Of a stretch of DNA of 64,000 nucleotides, positions 40,889 to 49,356 are shown in pieces. The stretch is from Streptomyces sp. MH60 (GTDB taxonomy: Bacteria > Actinomycetota > Actinomycetes > Streptomycetales > Streptomycetaceae): NCBI RefSeq assembly GCF_002939385.1, contig NZ_MULI01000007.1, forward strand, positions 1 to 64,000, given 5' to 3'. The translations under genes were made by a program, and so were the position numbers. The notes beneath the pieces are model-generated. The model searched no databases. It had not been told where the DNA came from and saw only the letters and a list, made by a program, of their open reading frames with translations. Numbering within the stretch: the first letter of the stretch is position 1; every line of letters starts with the position of its first letter.

Positions 40889-41848
40889 TTGATCGGGATC
40901 ACGGAGATCGAAGCCGCGGCCGAGCGGATCGCCGGACATGTCGTACGCACCCCGACCGTGCCCAGCCCGGGGCTGTCCGCGCTGCTCGGCGTCCCGGTCA
41001 CCGCGAAGCTGGAGCTGCTCCAGCGCACCGGCTCGTTCAAGGCGCGCGGTGCCACGGCGAAGCTGCTGTCGCTGACCGAGGCCGAGCGGGCCGCCGGTGT
41101 CGTCGCGGTCAGCGGCGGCAACCACGGCATCGCGGTGGCGGTGATGTCCGCCGCCCTCGACGTGAAGGCCACGGTGGTCATGCCGCGTACGGCGCCGGCC
41201 CGTTCCGTGGAGATCGCGGAGGAGGCCGGCGCGGTGGTACGGCTCACCGACGGTATGGACAGTGCCTTCGCGCTCGTCGCCCGGCTCCGTGAGGAGGGGC
41301 TGACCCTGGTCCACCCCTTCGACGACCCCGTGGTGATCGCGGGGCAGGGCACCGTGGGACTGGAGTTCGCCGAGGACGCCCCGGACCTCACCGACGTGCT
41401 GGTGAGCATCGGCGGCGGTGGGCTGATCGCGGGCGTGGCGGCGGCGCTGCGGGCGCTGCGGCCCGGGGTGCGGATCTGGGGCGTGGAGACCGAGGGCGCC
41501 GAGGCCATGTCCCGGGCGCTCGCGGCGGGCGGGCCGCTCGCGGTGCCCCTGTCCTCGGTCGTCACCACGCTCAGTGCGCCGGCCGTCTCCCAGATGACGT
41601 ACGACCATGTGTCGGAGCTGGTCAGCGAGGTGCTCGTGGTGCCGGACCGGGAGGCGGTGCGGGGTTCGCTGGCGCTCGCCGAGCACGCCAAGGTGTGGAC
41701 CGAGCCCGCCGCCGGCTGTCTGCTCCCGGCGGCCCGGCGGGTCGTGGAGCGGGTGGGCGGCGACGCCCGGATCGGGCTCGTGGTGTGCGGGGGCAATGCC
41801 ACGGTGGCCGACATGGCGGGGTGGGCGGACCGTTTCGGACTGCGCTGA
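40889..41848 (+). CDS. Threonine/serine dehydratase-like PLP enzyme
   Basis: A 319-residue fold-type II PLP enzyme. RTGSFKARGA carries the Schiff-base lysine, SGGNHGIAVA binds PLP phosphate neighbours, and SIGGGGLIAG is the phosphate loop. The family covers catabolic threonine/serine dehydratases and serine racemases, making 2-oxobutyrate or pyruvate. No ACT regulatory domain is present. The TTG at 40889 has GGAAGGA about nine bases upstream, and similarity to the family starts at IGITEIEAAAERI, so the upstream frame is not included. A hairpin follows at 41881. Confidence 0.87.
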   Translation: MIGITEIEAAAERIAGHVVRTPTVPSPGLSALLGVPVTAKLELLQRTGSFKARGATAKLLSLTEAERAAGVVAVSGGNHGIAVAVMSAALDVKATVVMPRTAPARSVEIAEEAGAVVRLTDGMDSAFALVARLREEGLTLVHPFDDPVVIAGQGTVGLEFAEDAPDLTDVLVSIGGGGLIAGVAAALRALRPGVRIWGVETEGAEAMSRALAAGGPLAVPLSSVVTTLSAPAVSQMTYDHVSELVSEVLVVPDREAVRGSLALAEHAKVWTEPAAGCLLPAARRVVERVGGDARIGLVVCGGNATVADMAGWADRFGLR

Positions 41849-41880
41849 CGCGGGACCGGGTGCGGCCCGGCCCCGGCACG

Positions 41881-41911
41881 CCCCGTTTTTGAAGAAGGGT
41901 CAGAAACGGGG
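41881..41911 (+). terminator. Hairpin terminator after the dehydratase gene
   Basis: Positions 41881-41892 pair with 41900-41911 over 12 base pairs (one G-U in RNA), starting CCCCGTTT and ending AAACGGGG, with a 7-base loop. It sits 32 bases after the stop. There is no T-tail. Confidence 0.65.
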
Positions 41912-41999
41912 CCGCCGGGCGCGTTCGCTGAACGCACCGCCGTCCCCTCGACGTACCTCTGGTCGAGCAGAGAGCCGGCGGTGCGAACGAGGGATGGCC

Positions 42000-43619
42000 A
42001 TGGGCAGGGCGCACGTCTCCACACACGAGCTGGTCGCCGGGCACTACCGCCTGTTCGAGGTCGTCCAGCGCGAGACGAACCGTGTCTGCTGGTCCGGGGA
42101 GGACACGAGGACGGGCCGCCCGTGCCTGGTCACGCAGATCGCGCTGCCGGAGCAAGGGGCCGGTGAGGCCGTCCGCCGGGCCCCGGACCGGGTGATCCGC
42201 ACCGGCGAGACCATGGCCTCGCTGTGCCCCGGGCGGATCGCCGTGGTGCTCGACGCGGTGGTCGCGGACGGCATGCTGTGGACGGTGACCGAATGGGTCG
42301 CCGCTGTTCCGCTCGGTGACCTCCTCGACCGCCGGGGCGCGTTCGAATACGCCCGGGCCGCGCGCGTCGGCCTGGAGCTGCTGGCGGTGCTGGAGGCGGC
42401 GCACACCCACGGCGTGACGCACGGCGAGCTGAGCCCGGGGCAGGTCTTCGTGCGCGAGGAGGGCTCCGTCGTCGTCACCGGCTTCGGGCTGGCCGGCGCC
42501 ACCCTCGCCCCGCGGCTGACCGCACCCGCGTACGCCTCGCCCGAGCAGGCCCGCGACGAGCGGATCGGGCCCGCGGCCGACCTGTGGACGCTGGGCGCGA
42601 TCCTCTACACGATGGTGGAGGGCCGGCCGCCGTTCCGGGACCGGGGCCGGCCGGAGGCCACGCTGAGAGGGGTGGACCGGCTGCCGCTGCGCACGCCGGT
42701 GCGCGCCGGTCCGCTCGCCCGGGCCGTGCAGGGGCTGCTGCGCAAGAACTCCCGGGAGCGGCTGACCCGCCCGGTGGTGCGCGCGGCCCTCACCCGGGCG
42801 CTGGCGGAGGAACCCGGCACCACCGTGACCGAGGCGACCACCCGGCCCGGGCTTCGCGGTGTGTACGCCGCCGCCCGGCAGGCGGGCCGCGACCGGCCGC
42901 GGCGGGCCATGGCCGCCGGGACGGCCCTGGCCCTCGTGACCGTCACGGTCGCCGTCCTCGCGGTCCTCACCGCCACCGACGGGCTCCCCGGCACGGACGA
43001 CGGCGCCGCCCCGGACGCCCGGCAGCGCCCCTCGTCGCCCGCCGCCCCGCCCACCGGCTCCGGCTCCGGTCCCGGTGCCGGTTCCGCGCCACCCCCCTCC
43101 CCCTCCGGTAGCCCGAGCCCGAGCGCCTCACCGTCGCGGCCGGGTGTCCCCGTTCCGGCCGGGTTCCACCGCTACGAGGCGCCGGAGGGCTTCTCCGTCG
43201 CCCTTCCCGGCACCTGGCGGCGACTGGACACCTCGCGGGTGCCGGACGGCGCGTACCGGGTGGTCTTCGGCGCGTCCGGCGACCCGCGCACCCTCGCCGT
43301 CACCTACAGCAGGAGCGCGGGCGCGGACGCGGTGGCCGTCTGGCGCGACGACGTCGAGCCGGGCCTCGCCCGCTCGGACGGCTACCGGCGGATCGGCGAG
43401 ATCCGCGCGACCACCTACCGGGGGCGTGCGGCGGCCGACATGGAGTGGCTGGCCGGGGACGACGGCACCCGGGTCCACACCTTCGGCCGCGGCTTCCTGC
43501 TCGGCGGCGGACGCAGCTTCTCGCTGCGCTGGACGACTCCGGCGGGCGACTGGGACGACACCGCGAACGAACGGGCACTCGCCGCCTTCCTCGCGACCTT
43601 CCGCGAGGACGCGAGCTGA
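42000..43619 (+). CDS. Membrane-anchored protein-kinase-like protein (pseudokinase)
   Basis: A 539-residue protein with an N-terminal kinase fold (about 15-270), one membrane segment (about 305-325), a Pro/Ser-rich linker (about 335-380) and an extracytoplasmic domain (about 385-539), the layout of actinobacterial PASTA-less Ser/Thr kinases. Catalytic residues are lost: Gln46 at the VAIK lysine position, HGELSPGQ (141-148) instead of HRDLKPxN, and GFG (161-163) instead of DFG. APE-like PAYASPEQ and the F-helix Asp in DLWTLG remain. It should not phosphorylate normally and may bind nucleotide or scaffold a partner. The ATG at 42000 has GAGGG seven bases upstream; an ATG at 41994 abuts it. Confidence 0.88.
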   Translation: MGRAHVSTHELVAGHYRLFEVVQRETNRVCWSGEDTRTGRPCLVTQIALPEQGAGEAVRRAPDRVIRTGETMASLCPGRIAVVLDAVVADGMLWTVTEWVAAVPLGDLLDRRGAFEYARAARVGLELLAVLEAAHTHGVTHGELSPGQVFVREEGSVVVTGFGLAGATLAPRLTAPAYASPEQARDERIGPAADLWTLGAILYTMVEGRPPFRDRGRPEATLRGVDRLPLRTPVRAGPLARAVQGLLRKNSRERLTRPVVRAALTRALAEEPGTTVTEATTRPGLRGVYAAARQAGRDRPRRAMAAGTALALVTVTVAVLAVLTATDGLPGTDDGAAPDARQRPSSPAAPPTGSGSGPGAGSAPPPSPSGSPSPSASPSRPGVPVPAGFHRYEAPEGFSVALPGTWRRLDTSRVPDGAYRVVFGASGDPRTLAVTYSRSAGADAVAVWRDDVEPGLARSDGYRRIGEIRATTYRGRAAADMEWLAGDDGTRVHTFGRGFLLGGGRSFSLRWTTPAGDWDDTANERALAAFLATFREDAS

Positions 43620-43676
43620 CCCCTTCCGCTCCGTTTCCACCTGTTTTCCCCCGGGCCGGGCGGGGACTCGGCCGCC

Positions 43677-44654
43677 ATGGCACACATCGGATACACGATG
43701 ATGACCGAGCAGGCCGGCCCGCGGGAACTCGTCGGCCATCTGGTGCGGGCCGAGGAGGTGGGCTTCGACTTCTCGGTGACCTCGGACCACTACTTCCCCT
43801 GGCTGCGCTCACAGGGACACGCCCCCTACGCGTGGAGCGTGCTGGGCGCCGCGGCGCAGGCGACCTCCCGCATCCCGCTGATGACGTACGTGACGTGTCC
43901 GACCTTCCGGTACCACCCGGCGGTGGTGGCGCAGAAGGCGGCGACGCTGCAGTTGCTGTCCGAGGGCCGGTTCCGGCTGGGGCTCGGATCGGGCGAGAAC
44001 CTCAACGAGCACGTGGTGGGCGGCGGCTGGCCGTCCGTCGACGTACGGCACGAGATGCTCCAGGAGGCCGTGGAGATCATCCGGGGACTCTTCGCGGGCG
44101 GTCACGTCAACCACCGCGGCACGCACTTCGACGTGGAGTCGGCCCGGCTGTGGGACCTGCCGGAGAGCGCGCCGCCCATCGGCATCGCCGTCTCCGGCGA
44201 GCGTTCCTGCAAGCTGGCGGGCGAGTCCGCCGACCTGGTGATCGCCACCGAACCGAAGGCGGGGCTGCTGGAGTCCTTCGACCGGCACGGCGGAACGGGC
44301 AAGCCGCGCGTGGGCCAACTGCCCGTCTCCTACGACCCCGACCGGGACACGGCGATCAAGCGGGCCCACGCGCAGTTCCGGTGGTTCGGCAGCGGCTGGA
44401 AGGTCAACTCCGAACTGCCGCACCCGGACTCCTTCGAGGCGGCCACCCAGTTCGTGACGCCCGACGACGTCGCCGAGTCCATCCCCTGCGGCGACGACCC
44501 GGACGCCTTCGTGGCGGCCGTACGCCCGTACGTCGAGGCCGGGTTCACCGAGATCGCGCTGGTGCAGATCGGCGGCGAGTCGCAGCCCGCCTTCCTGGAC
44601 TGGTCGGAGCAGACCCTGCTGCCCGCGCTGCGCGAGGAGTTCGGCCGCGACTGA
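43677..44654 (+). CDS. F420-dependent LLM-class oxidoreductase
   Basis: A 325-residue luciferase-like monooxygenase-fold enzyme. MAHIGYTMMTEQAGPRELV and SDHYFPW at the N-terminus, LGLGSGENLNEHVVG, and EIALVQIGG near the C-terminus match the F420-dependent glucose-6-phosphate-dehydrogenase-like subgroup (TIGR03557 type). It should use coenzyme F420; the substrate is not known. The ATG at 43677 is 57 bases after the pseudokinase stop with no terminator evident, so read-through is possible. Confidence 0.88.
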   Translation: MAHIGYTMMTEQAGPRELVGHLVRAEEVGFDFSVTSDHYFPWLRSQGHAPYAWSVLGAAAQATSRIPLMTYVTCPTFRYHPAVVAQKAATLQLLSEGRFRLGLGSGENLNEHVVGGGWPSVDVRHEMLQEAVEIIRGLFAGGHVNHRGTHFDVESARLWDLPESAPPIGIAVSGERSCKLAGESADLVIATEPKAGLLESFDRHGGTGKPRVGQLPVSYDPDRDTAIKRAHAQFRWFGSGWKVNSELPHPDSFEAATQFVTPDDVAESIPCGDDPDAFVAAVRPYVEAGFTEIALVQIGGESQPAFLDWSEQTLLPALREEFGRD

Positions 44655-44746
44655 AACCCGGCACAGGTGAATCACCCGGATGACTGAGCATCTTGCCGCT
44701 GTGCGGGGTACCCGGGGGATCTACGTCCGTCCTCATGGAGGCCCTC

Positions 44747-45175
44747 GTGAACACCGCCGTGCACAAGACCCTGGTCGTGCAGCTCCAGGCGGGCGACACC
44801 GCCGACCGGTTCCCGGTGCTCGCCCACTTCGGGTACGACGCGGCGGACCCGTTCGCCCTCACCGTGGTCTTCAGCCACGACGGCCGGGTGCTCGCCCGCT
44901 GGGCGCTGGACCGGGAGATGGTCGCCGAGGGGCTCACCCGTCCGGTGGGCGTGGGCGACGTGCGGCTGCGGCCGGAGTCCCGGGAGATGTGGGACGAGCT
45001 GCGCATCGAACTCCTGGGTGCCGTCCGGGCCGACGGCGGCCGCCACCGTGCCGTGGTGTTCGTGTGGGCCGCGGCCGTCGACGCCTTCCTGCGCGAGACG
45101 CACACGGTGGTCCGGCCGGGGCGGGAACGCGTACACGTCGACGACTTCCTCGCCGAGCTGACGGCGGAGGGCTGA
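44747..45175 (+). CDS. SsgA-like (SALP) sporulation/cell-division protein
   Basis: A 142-residue protein of the actinomycete-specific SsgA family: GYDAADPFALTVVF, WALDREMVAEGLTRPVGVGDVRL, and a C-terminal FLRETHTVVRPGRERVHVD. SALPs act in septum placement, cell-wall remodelling and spore maturation. The GTG at 44747 has GGAGG five bases upstream and matches the usual family start; the ATG at 44735 would include that site. GCATC (44688) and GGGTAC (44706) lie upstream, slightly too close for a SigB-type promoter. It stands alone, which is usual for the family. Confidence 0.87.
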   Translation: MNTAVHKTLVVQLQAGDTADRFPVLAHFGYDAADPFALTVVFSHDGRVLARWALDREMVAEGLTRPVGVGDVRLRPESREMWDELRIELLGAVRADGGRHRAVVFVWAAAVDAFLRETHTVVRPGRERVHVDDFLAELTAEG

Positions 45176-45231
45176 TCGCGAAGGGGTGACGGCGGAGGGC
45201 CGACAGCCCCGGGACTGCGGACCGCGGCTGC

Positions 45232-45738
45232 TCAGCGGGTGTGGCGGTGCCGGGTCCACAGCGGTATCCCGAACCAGCACAGCAGGTACCAGAGCACCAC
45301 TCCGGTGACGAGGTAGGGCACGAAACCGTCGTGGGTCGCGACGCGCAGGATCAGCAGCAGCGAGCAGGCCGTCGTGGCGAGCAGCAGTACCAGGCCGAGC
45401 ACGGTCAGCCGGGACGCCCACCGCACGGCCTGGGGCTTCACCCGCCGTCCGGAGACCAGGCGGTGCAGGGAGACCGGGCCGATCAGGGCGCCGGTCGTCA
45501 CGGCGCCGAGGACGACGGTGATCAGGTAGATCATCTGATCGGTGTCCGAAAGGCTCTCGTACTTCGGCTGGAACACGACCGTCAGCAGGAAGCCGAACAG
45601 GATCTGCACGCCCATCTGCGCGACGCGGACCTCCTGGATCAGCTCCGTCCACATCCGGTCCGCCCGCTCCTCCTCGGTCTCGTTGCGGCCCCTGCGGCGG
45701 ACCTGTCCCTCAGCCGGTTCCGAGTCCGAGTGCGTCAC
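45232..45738 (-). CDS. DUF6328-type four-helix membrane protein
   Basis: A 168-residue protein with a charged N-terminus (EEERADRMWTELIQEVRVAQ) and four membrane segments: about 42-60, 70-90, 108-130 and 137-160. VRVAQMGVQILFGFLLTVVF and FQPKYESLSDTDQMIYL typify the DUF6328 family of unknown role. The GTG at 45738 has GGGAGGA four bases upstream. It is divergent from the small stress-type gene at 45893. Confidence 0.8.
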   Translation of the reverse strand: MTHSDSEPAEGQVRRRGRNETEEERADRMWTELIQEVRVAQMGVQILFGFLLTVVFQPKYESLSDTDQMIYLITVVLGAVTTGALIGPVSLHRLVSGRRVKPQAVRWASRLTVLGLVLLLATTACSLLLILRVATHDGFVPYLVTGVVLWYLLCWFGIPLWTRHRHTR

Positions 45739-45826
45739 GTCTTCCTCCCGTGGGCCATCGCCTGCGTCCCCTTCCCTGTTCCCGCGATCCCCCCACTCAG
45801 GCGCCGGGCCGGCGCGGCGAGGGCCG

Positions 45827-45850
45827 GTTTGGCTGATCGGGGGAGGGTTA
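45827..45850 (+). promoter_or_regulatory. SigB-type promoter candidate
   Basis: GTTTGG (45827-45832) and GGGTTA (45845-45850) are 12 bases apart, resembling the SigB-type GTTTAA/GGGTAT pair. Transcription from near 45857 would reach the gene at 45893. Two SigB-family sigma factors are encoded in this window. Confidence 0.5.
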
Positions 45851-45892
45851 CACGGGCCGGGACCGACCGACGCGCGGCAAGGAAGGCGAAGA

Positions 45893-46243
45893 ATGTCCGA
45901 CACTCAGCTCACCGTGACGCTCGACGGCGGCGGCATCGACGACGCGCGGGCGATCGTCCGCGCCCTGGAGGGCGTCTTCGGGGCTCCCGACGGCCGGCCC
46001 TCCGACGAGGGGGCGACGGTGCGCACCGCGACCTTCGGCTCCCCCGGCACCCCGCAGGCCGCGGACGCGCCCGCGCGGGCAGCGGACGGCACGCTGTCCG
46101 CGCCCGTGACGGTCACCGTCCAGGGCACGCCGCAGGCCGTGGAGGCGGCGAGCGAGACACTGTCCCGCGCCTTCACCGCACGCAACGACGGAGTGGCCTC
46201 GGGCGACCAGGAGCGGGAACGGCAGTTGCTCCTGGTGCCCTGA
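45893..46243 (+). CDS. Hypothetical protein, possibly stress-controlled
   Basis: A 116-residue acidic protein starting MSDTQLTVTLDGGGIDDARA, with a helix-rich centre and VTVTVQGTPQAVEAASETLSRAF near the C-terminus, which looks like a small alpha/beta fold. No family is recognised. AAGGAAGG precedes the ATG at 45893. The SigB-type promoter at 45827-45850 is the main functional clue. Confidence 0.6.
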   Translation: MSDTQLTVTLDGGGIDDARAIVRALEGVFGAPDGRPSDEGATVRTATFGSPGTPQAADAPARAADGTLSAPVTVTVQGTPQAVEAASETLSRAFTARNDGVASGDQERERQLLLVP

Positions 46244-46270
46244 GGCCGGGCCCCGTCGCCCGTCGGCCGT

Positions 46271-47254
46271 CTACCAGCGGCCCTCGACCTGGTCCTTGAC
46301 GCGGCGGTCGTACAGGCCGCGGATCGCGGCGAGGGTGTCGTCGGACAGCTCCGGCAGCCGGGCGGCGTCCGTGTTGGCGCGGGCCTGCTCGGGCGAACGG
46401 GCGCCCGGGATCACCGTCGTCACGCCGGGCTGCTGGACGATCCAGCGCAGCGCCAGCTGGGCCGGGGTGTACCCCTCGGGGGCGAGCGCGGCGAACTCGG
46501 CGGCGGCCTCCACCCCGGTGGCGTAGTCGACGCCGGAGAAGGTCTCGCCCTGGTCGAAGGCCTCGCCGTGCCGGTTGAAGTTCCGGTGGTCGTTCGCCGC
46601 GAAGACGGTGTCCTTGGTGTATTTGCCGGTCAGCAGGCCGGACGCGAGCGGCACCCGGGCGATGATGCCGACGCCCGCCTCCCGGGCCGCGGGCAGGACT
46701 TCGCGCAGGGGCTTCATGCGGAACGGGTTGAGGATGATCTGGACGCTGGCCACGTTCGGCCGGGCGATCGCGGTGAGCGCCTCCTCGCAGGTCTCCACGC
46801 TGACGCCGTAGGCGGCGACCCGCTCCTCCTCGACCAGGGTGTCCAGGGCGTCGAACACCTCGTCGCTGGAGTAGACCGGCGTCGGCGGGCAGTGCAGCTG
46901 CACCAGGTCGAGGCGGTCGACGCCGAGGTTGCGGCGGGAGCGGTCGTTCCACTCCCGGAAGTTGTCCAGGACGTAGTTCTGCGGGATCTGCTCGACCCGG
47001 CGGCCCATCTTGGTGGCGACCAGCACGTGCAGGTCGGGCCTGCTCGCGAGGAAGGTCGCGATGGTCTGCTCGCTGCGGCCGTCGCCGTAGACGTCCGCCG
47101 TGTCGAAGAAGGTCACCCCCGACTCGGCCGCCGCCTCCAGGACCGCGAGGGCTTCCTTGTCGTCGACGTCTCCCCAGTCGGCGCCCAGTTGCCAGGTGCC
47201 GAGGCCGACGACCGACGCGTGCTGATCCGACCTGCCGAAAGTGCGCTCGTCCAT
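46271..47254 (-). CDS. Aldo/keto reductase
   Basis: A 327-residue NADPH-dependent (beta/alpha)8 oxidoreductase. The tetrad is intact: Asp51 and Tyr56 in FFDTADVYGDG, Lys82 in VATKMG, and His121 in LVQLHCPP. The C-terminal ALRWIVQQPGVTTVIPGARS is the coenzyme-binding region. The substrate is undetermined; similar proteins reduce aldehydes or keto compounds under stress. It is followed upstream on the same strand, 12 bases away, by the flavin monooxygenase gene, suggesting one operon. Confidence 0.9.
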   Translation of the reverse strand: MDERTFGRSDQHASVVGLGTWQLGADWGDVDDKEALAVLEAAAESGVTFFDTADVYGDGRSEQTIATFLASRPDLHVLVATKMGRRVEQIPQNYVLDNFREWNDRSRRNLGVDRLDLVQLHCPPTPVYSSDEVFDALDTLVEEERVAAYGVSVETCEEALTAIARPNVASVQIILNPFRMKPLREVLPAAREAGVGIIARVPLASGLLTGKYTKDTVFAANDHRNFNRHGEAFDQGETFSGVDYATGVEAAAEFAALAPEGYTPAQLALRWIVQQPGVTTVIPGARSPEQARANTDAARLPELSDDTLAAIRGLYDRRVKDQVEGRW

Positions 47255-47266
47255 GGCGTCAGTGTG

Positions 47267-48526
47267 TCATCCGCGGTGCGCGGGCACCGCGTCGGGACGC
47301 CGGGAGCGGCCCGGTTCCCCGTCGCCGGCGAGCCTGCGTGCCTGGGCCGTGCGCGCGATCGCGGGCCCCAGCCGGCGCTTGATCCGGCGCAGCGTCTCCA
47401 GTCGCCCGGCCGCCCGGTCGATCCGGTAGTACAGGCGGGGCGGCAGGTACGGCAGCAGCGGCGAGTGGCGCTGGCCGAGCAGGGCGAACATCTCCTCGGG
47501 CGGCAGGTGGATGTAGCGGGGCAGGTTCTCGTACCACTGGGCGCTGAGCCGGGCCGCGCTCTGCACCGGCAGCAGGGCCGCCCTGCGCGCGCGTTCGTAG
47601 TGTGCGAGGGCGTCCGGGAGGGTGTCCCGCTCGTGCAGCGCCGCCGACAGCGTCATGGCGTCCTCCAGGGCGAGCGTGGTGCCCGCGCCGATGGAGTAGT
47701 GCGTGGTGTGGGCGGCGTCGCCGAGCAGGACCAGGTTGTCCCGGGACCAGGTGCGGTTGGTGACGGTGCGGAAGGTGCGCCACGGGGCGCCGGCCCGGCC
47801 GGAGGACCGCGCGGTGAGCGGGTGCCCGTCCAGCACGTCGGCGAAGAGCTTCTCCAGCAGGACCAGTGCCTCGGCCTCGTCGGCCCGGTCCAGGCCGAGT
47901 CCGGTCCAGGTCGCGGGCGCGCACTCCACGACGCAGGTGCTGCCCTCGGGGCCGAAGCCGTAGCCGTACGCCCAGATCCAGCCGTGGCCGGTCTCGACGA
48001 AGGCGAAGGTGAAGGCGTCGAAGACCTTGGTGGTGCCGAGCCACACATAGGGGTTGCGGCCGCCGGTGATCTCGGTGCCGAAGTGTTCGGCGTGCCGGTT
48101 GCGCAGGGCGCTGCCCGCCCCGTCGGCCGCCACCACCAGGTCGGCGGCGGGCGGGTTCGCGCCGGTGACCGGGTGTTCGTACTCCAGGCGTACGCCCAGC
48201 TCGCGGGCGCGGGCGGTGAGGATCGCGAGGAGCCGGTGGCGGCCGATGCCGAAGCCCGCGTCACCGTGGTGGCGGGTGGCCAGGTCGCCGACGTGGGCGA
48301 CGCCGTCCCGCCAGCGCACGGAGTGCTCCTCGACGGCGCGCGCGGACTCGGGGTCGTGCTCCTGGAGCCGGTCGAGCAGTCCGCGCCAGTAGGTGACGCC
48401 CCAGCCGTAGGTGGAGCCCTCCGGGTCGCGTTCGTGGACGGTGACGTCGTGGGACGGGTCCCGCCGCTTCAGCAGGATCGACAGATACAGTCCGGCGGGC
48501 CCACCGCCGACGCAGGCGACCTTCAC
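47267..48526 (-). CDS. FAD-dependent aromatic monooxygenase-like protein
   Basis: A 419-residue flavin hydroxylase. VACVGGGPAGLYLSILLKRR is the FAD-binding start, and GDAAHTTHYSIGAGTTLALEDA resembles the subgroup with salicyloyl-CoA 5-hydroxylase and 2-aminobenzoyl-CoA monooxygenase. The C-terminus is basic and may be unstructured. The GTG at 48526 has AGGGG five bases upstream; a GTG at 48544 has no site. It is first in a likely operon with the aldo/keto reductase. No CoA ligase is nearby, so the acyl-CoA substrate idea is inference only. Confidence 0.82.
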   Translation of the reverse strand: MKVACVGGGPAGLYLSILLKRRDPSHDVTVHERDPEGSTYGWGVTYWRGLLDRLQEHDPESARAVEEHSVRWRDGVAHVGDLATRHHGDAGFGIGRHRLLAILTARARELGVRLEYEHPVTGANPPAADLVVAADGAGSALRNRHAEHFGTEITGGRNPYVWLGTTKVFDAFTFAFVETGHGWIWAYGYGFGPEGSTCVVECAPATWTGLGLDRADEAEALVLLEKLFADVLDGHPLTARSSGRAGAPWRTFRTVTNRTWSRDNLVLLGDAAHTTHYSIGAGTTLALEDAMTLSAALHERDTLPDALAHYERARRAALLPVQSAARLSAQWYENLPRYIHLPPEEMFALLGQRHSPLLPYLPPRLYYRIDRAAGRLETLRRIKRRLGPAIARTAQARRLAGDGEPGRSRRPDAVPAHRG

Positions 48527-48623
48527 ACACACCCCTGTATGCACTCATAACGGTCATTCGGGACCGCAGAGTAACAAGGGAGGGGCCGCGGGCCGGTGCC
48601 GCGCGGCCGTGGGCGGGCGCGCT

Positions 48624-49313
48624 TTATCCGGCGGCCACCGTGCGGCACTCCGGGTGGCCCCAGCCCTGGTCGTTCTTGGCGATGGGCTCGCCGGCCGCGT
48701 ACGGGCGGCCGCACAGGCAGCGCCCGGCGAACTTCGCCTTGATGGTGCGCGCCGAGGAGCCGCCGCCCTTGCGGGCCGCGCCCGACGCCCGGCGCGGCGC
48801 CTTGCGGGCCGCCGGCACGTCCGGTGCGGGCGGCGGCTCCGGCGAACCGAGACCGCTGCCCGCGGCTTCCTGGACCACGGCCGCCTGACTGGCCGCGCGG
48901 TCGGCGAAGTCGTTGAGCCGGTCGCCGTCGACCTGGTGGGCGGGTACGTATCGGAACTCGACCGAGCGGCCGTCGAGCAGCTCGTCGATGCGCACGACCA
49001 GCTCCTGGTTGGCGACCGGTTTGCCGGCCGCGGTCTTCCAGCCGTTGCGCTTCCAGCCGGGCAGCCAGGTGGTGACGGCCTTCATGGCGTACTGCGAGTC
49101 CATGCGGACCTCCAGCGGTACGCCGGGGTCGGTCGACGCCAGCAGGCGCTCGAGGGCCGTGAGTTCGGCGACGTTGTTGGTGGTCCTGCCGAGCGGGCCG
49201 GCCTCCCAGCGGACCGGGTTCTCCGACGCGTCGGCCAGTACCCAGGCCCAGCCGGCCGGACCCGGGTTTCCCTTCGAAGCCCCGTCGCACGCGGCCACTG
49301 CACGTTCACCCAT
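48624..49313 (-). CDS. rnhA: Ribonuclease HI with zinc-finger-like C-terminal extension
   Basis: A 229-residue protein. Residues 1-145 form the RNase HI fold that cuts RNA in RNA-DNA hybrids: Asp10 (ACDGASKGNPG), Glu50 (NVAELTALE), Asp72 (RMDSQYA) and Asp138 (NDFADRAA). A Pro/Ala/Lys-rich linker (about 150-190) leads to a basic module with CLCGRPYAAG and WGHPEC, possibly a zinc site that assists nucleic-acid binding. The ATG at 49313 is chosen, with weak GGA upstream; an in-frame ATG at 49325 adds four residues. Confidence 0.88.
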   Translation of the reverse strand: MGERAVAACDGASKGNPGPAGWAWVLADASENPVRWEAGPLGRTTNNVAELTALERLLASTDPGVPLEVRMDSQYAMKAVTTWLPGWKRNGWKTAAGKPVANQELVVRIDELLDGRSVEFRYVPAHQVDGDRLNDFADRAASQAAVVQEAAGSGLGSPEPPPAPDVPAARKAPRRASGAARKGGGSSARTIKAKFAGRCLCGRPYAAGEPIAKNDQGWGHPECRTVAAG

Positions 49314-49356
49314 GCGTCCGATCATGCCATGGCCCGGCGGGGTGTCCGGACGGGGT

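Noticed and set aside
44688..44711. SigB-type promoter before the SsgA-like gene
   Set aside because: GCATC and GGGTAC are present, but the 13-base spacing is shorter than the consensus and the region is rich in similar matches.
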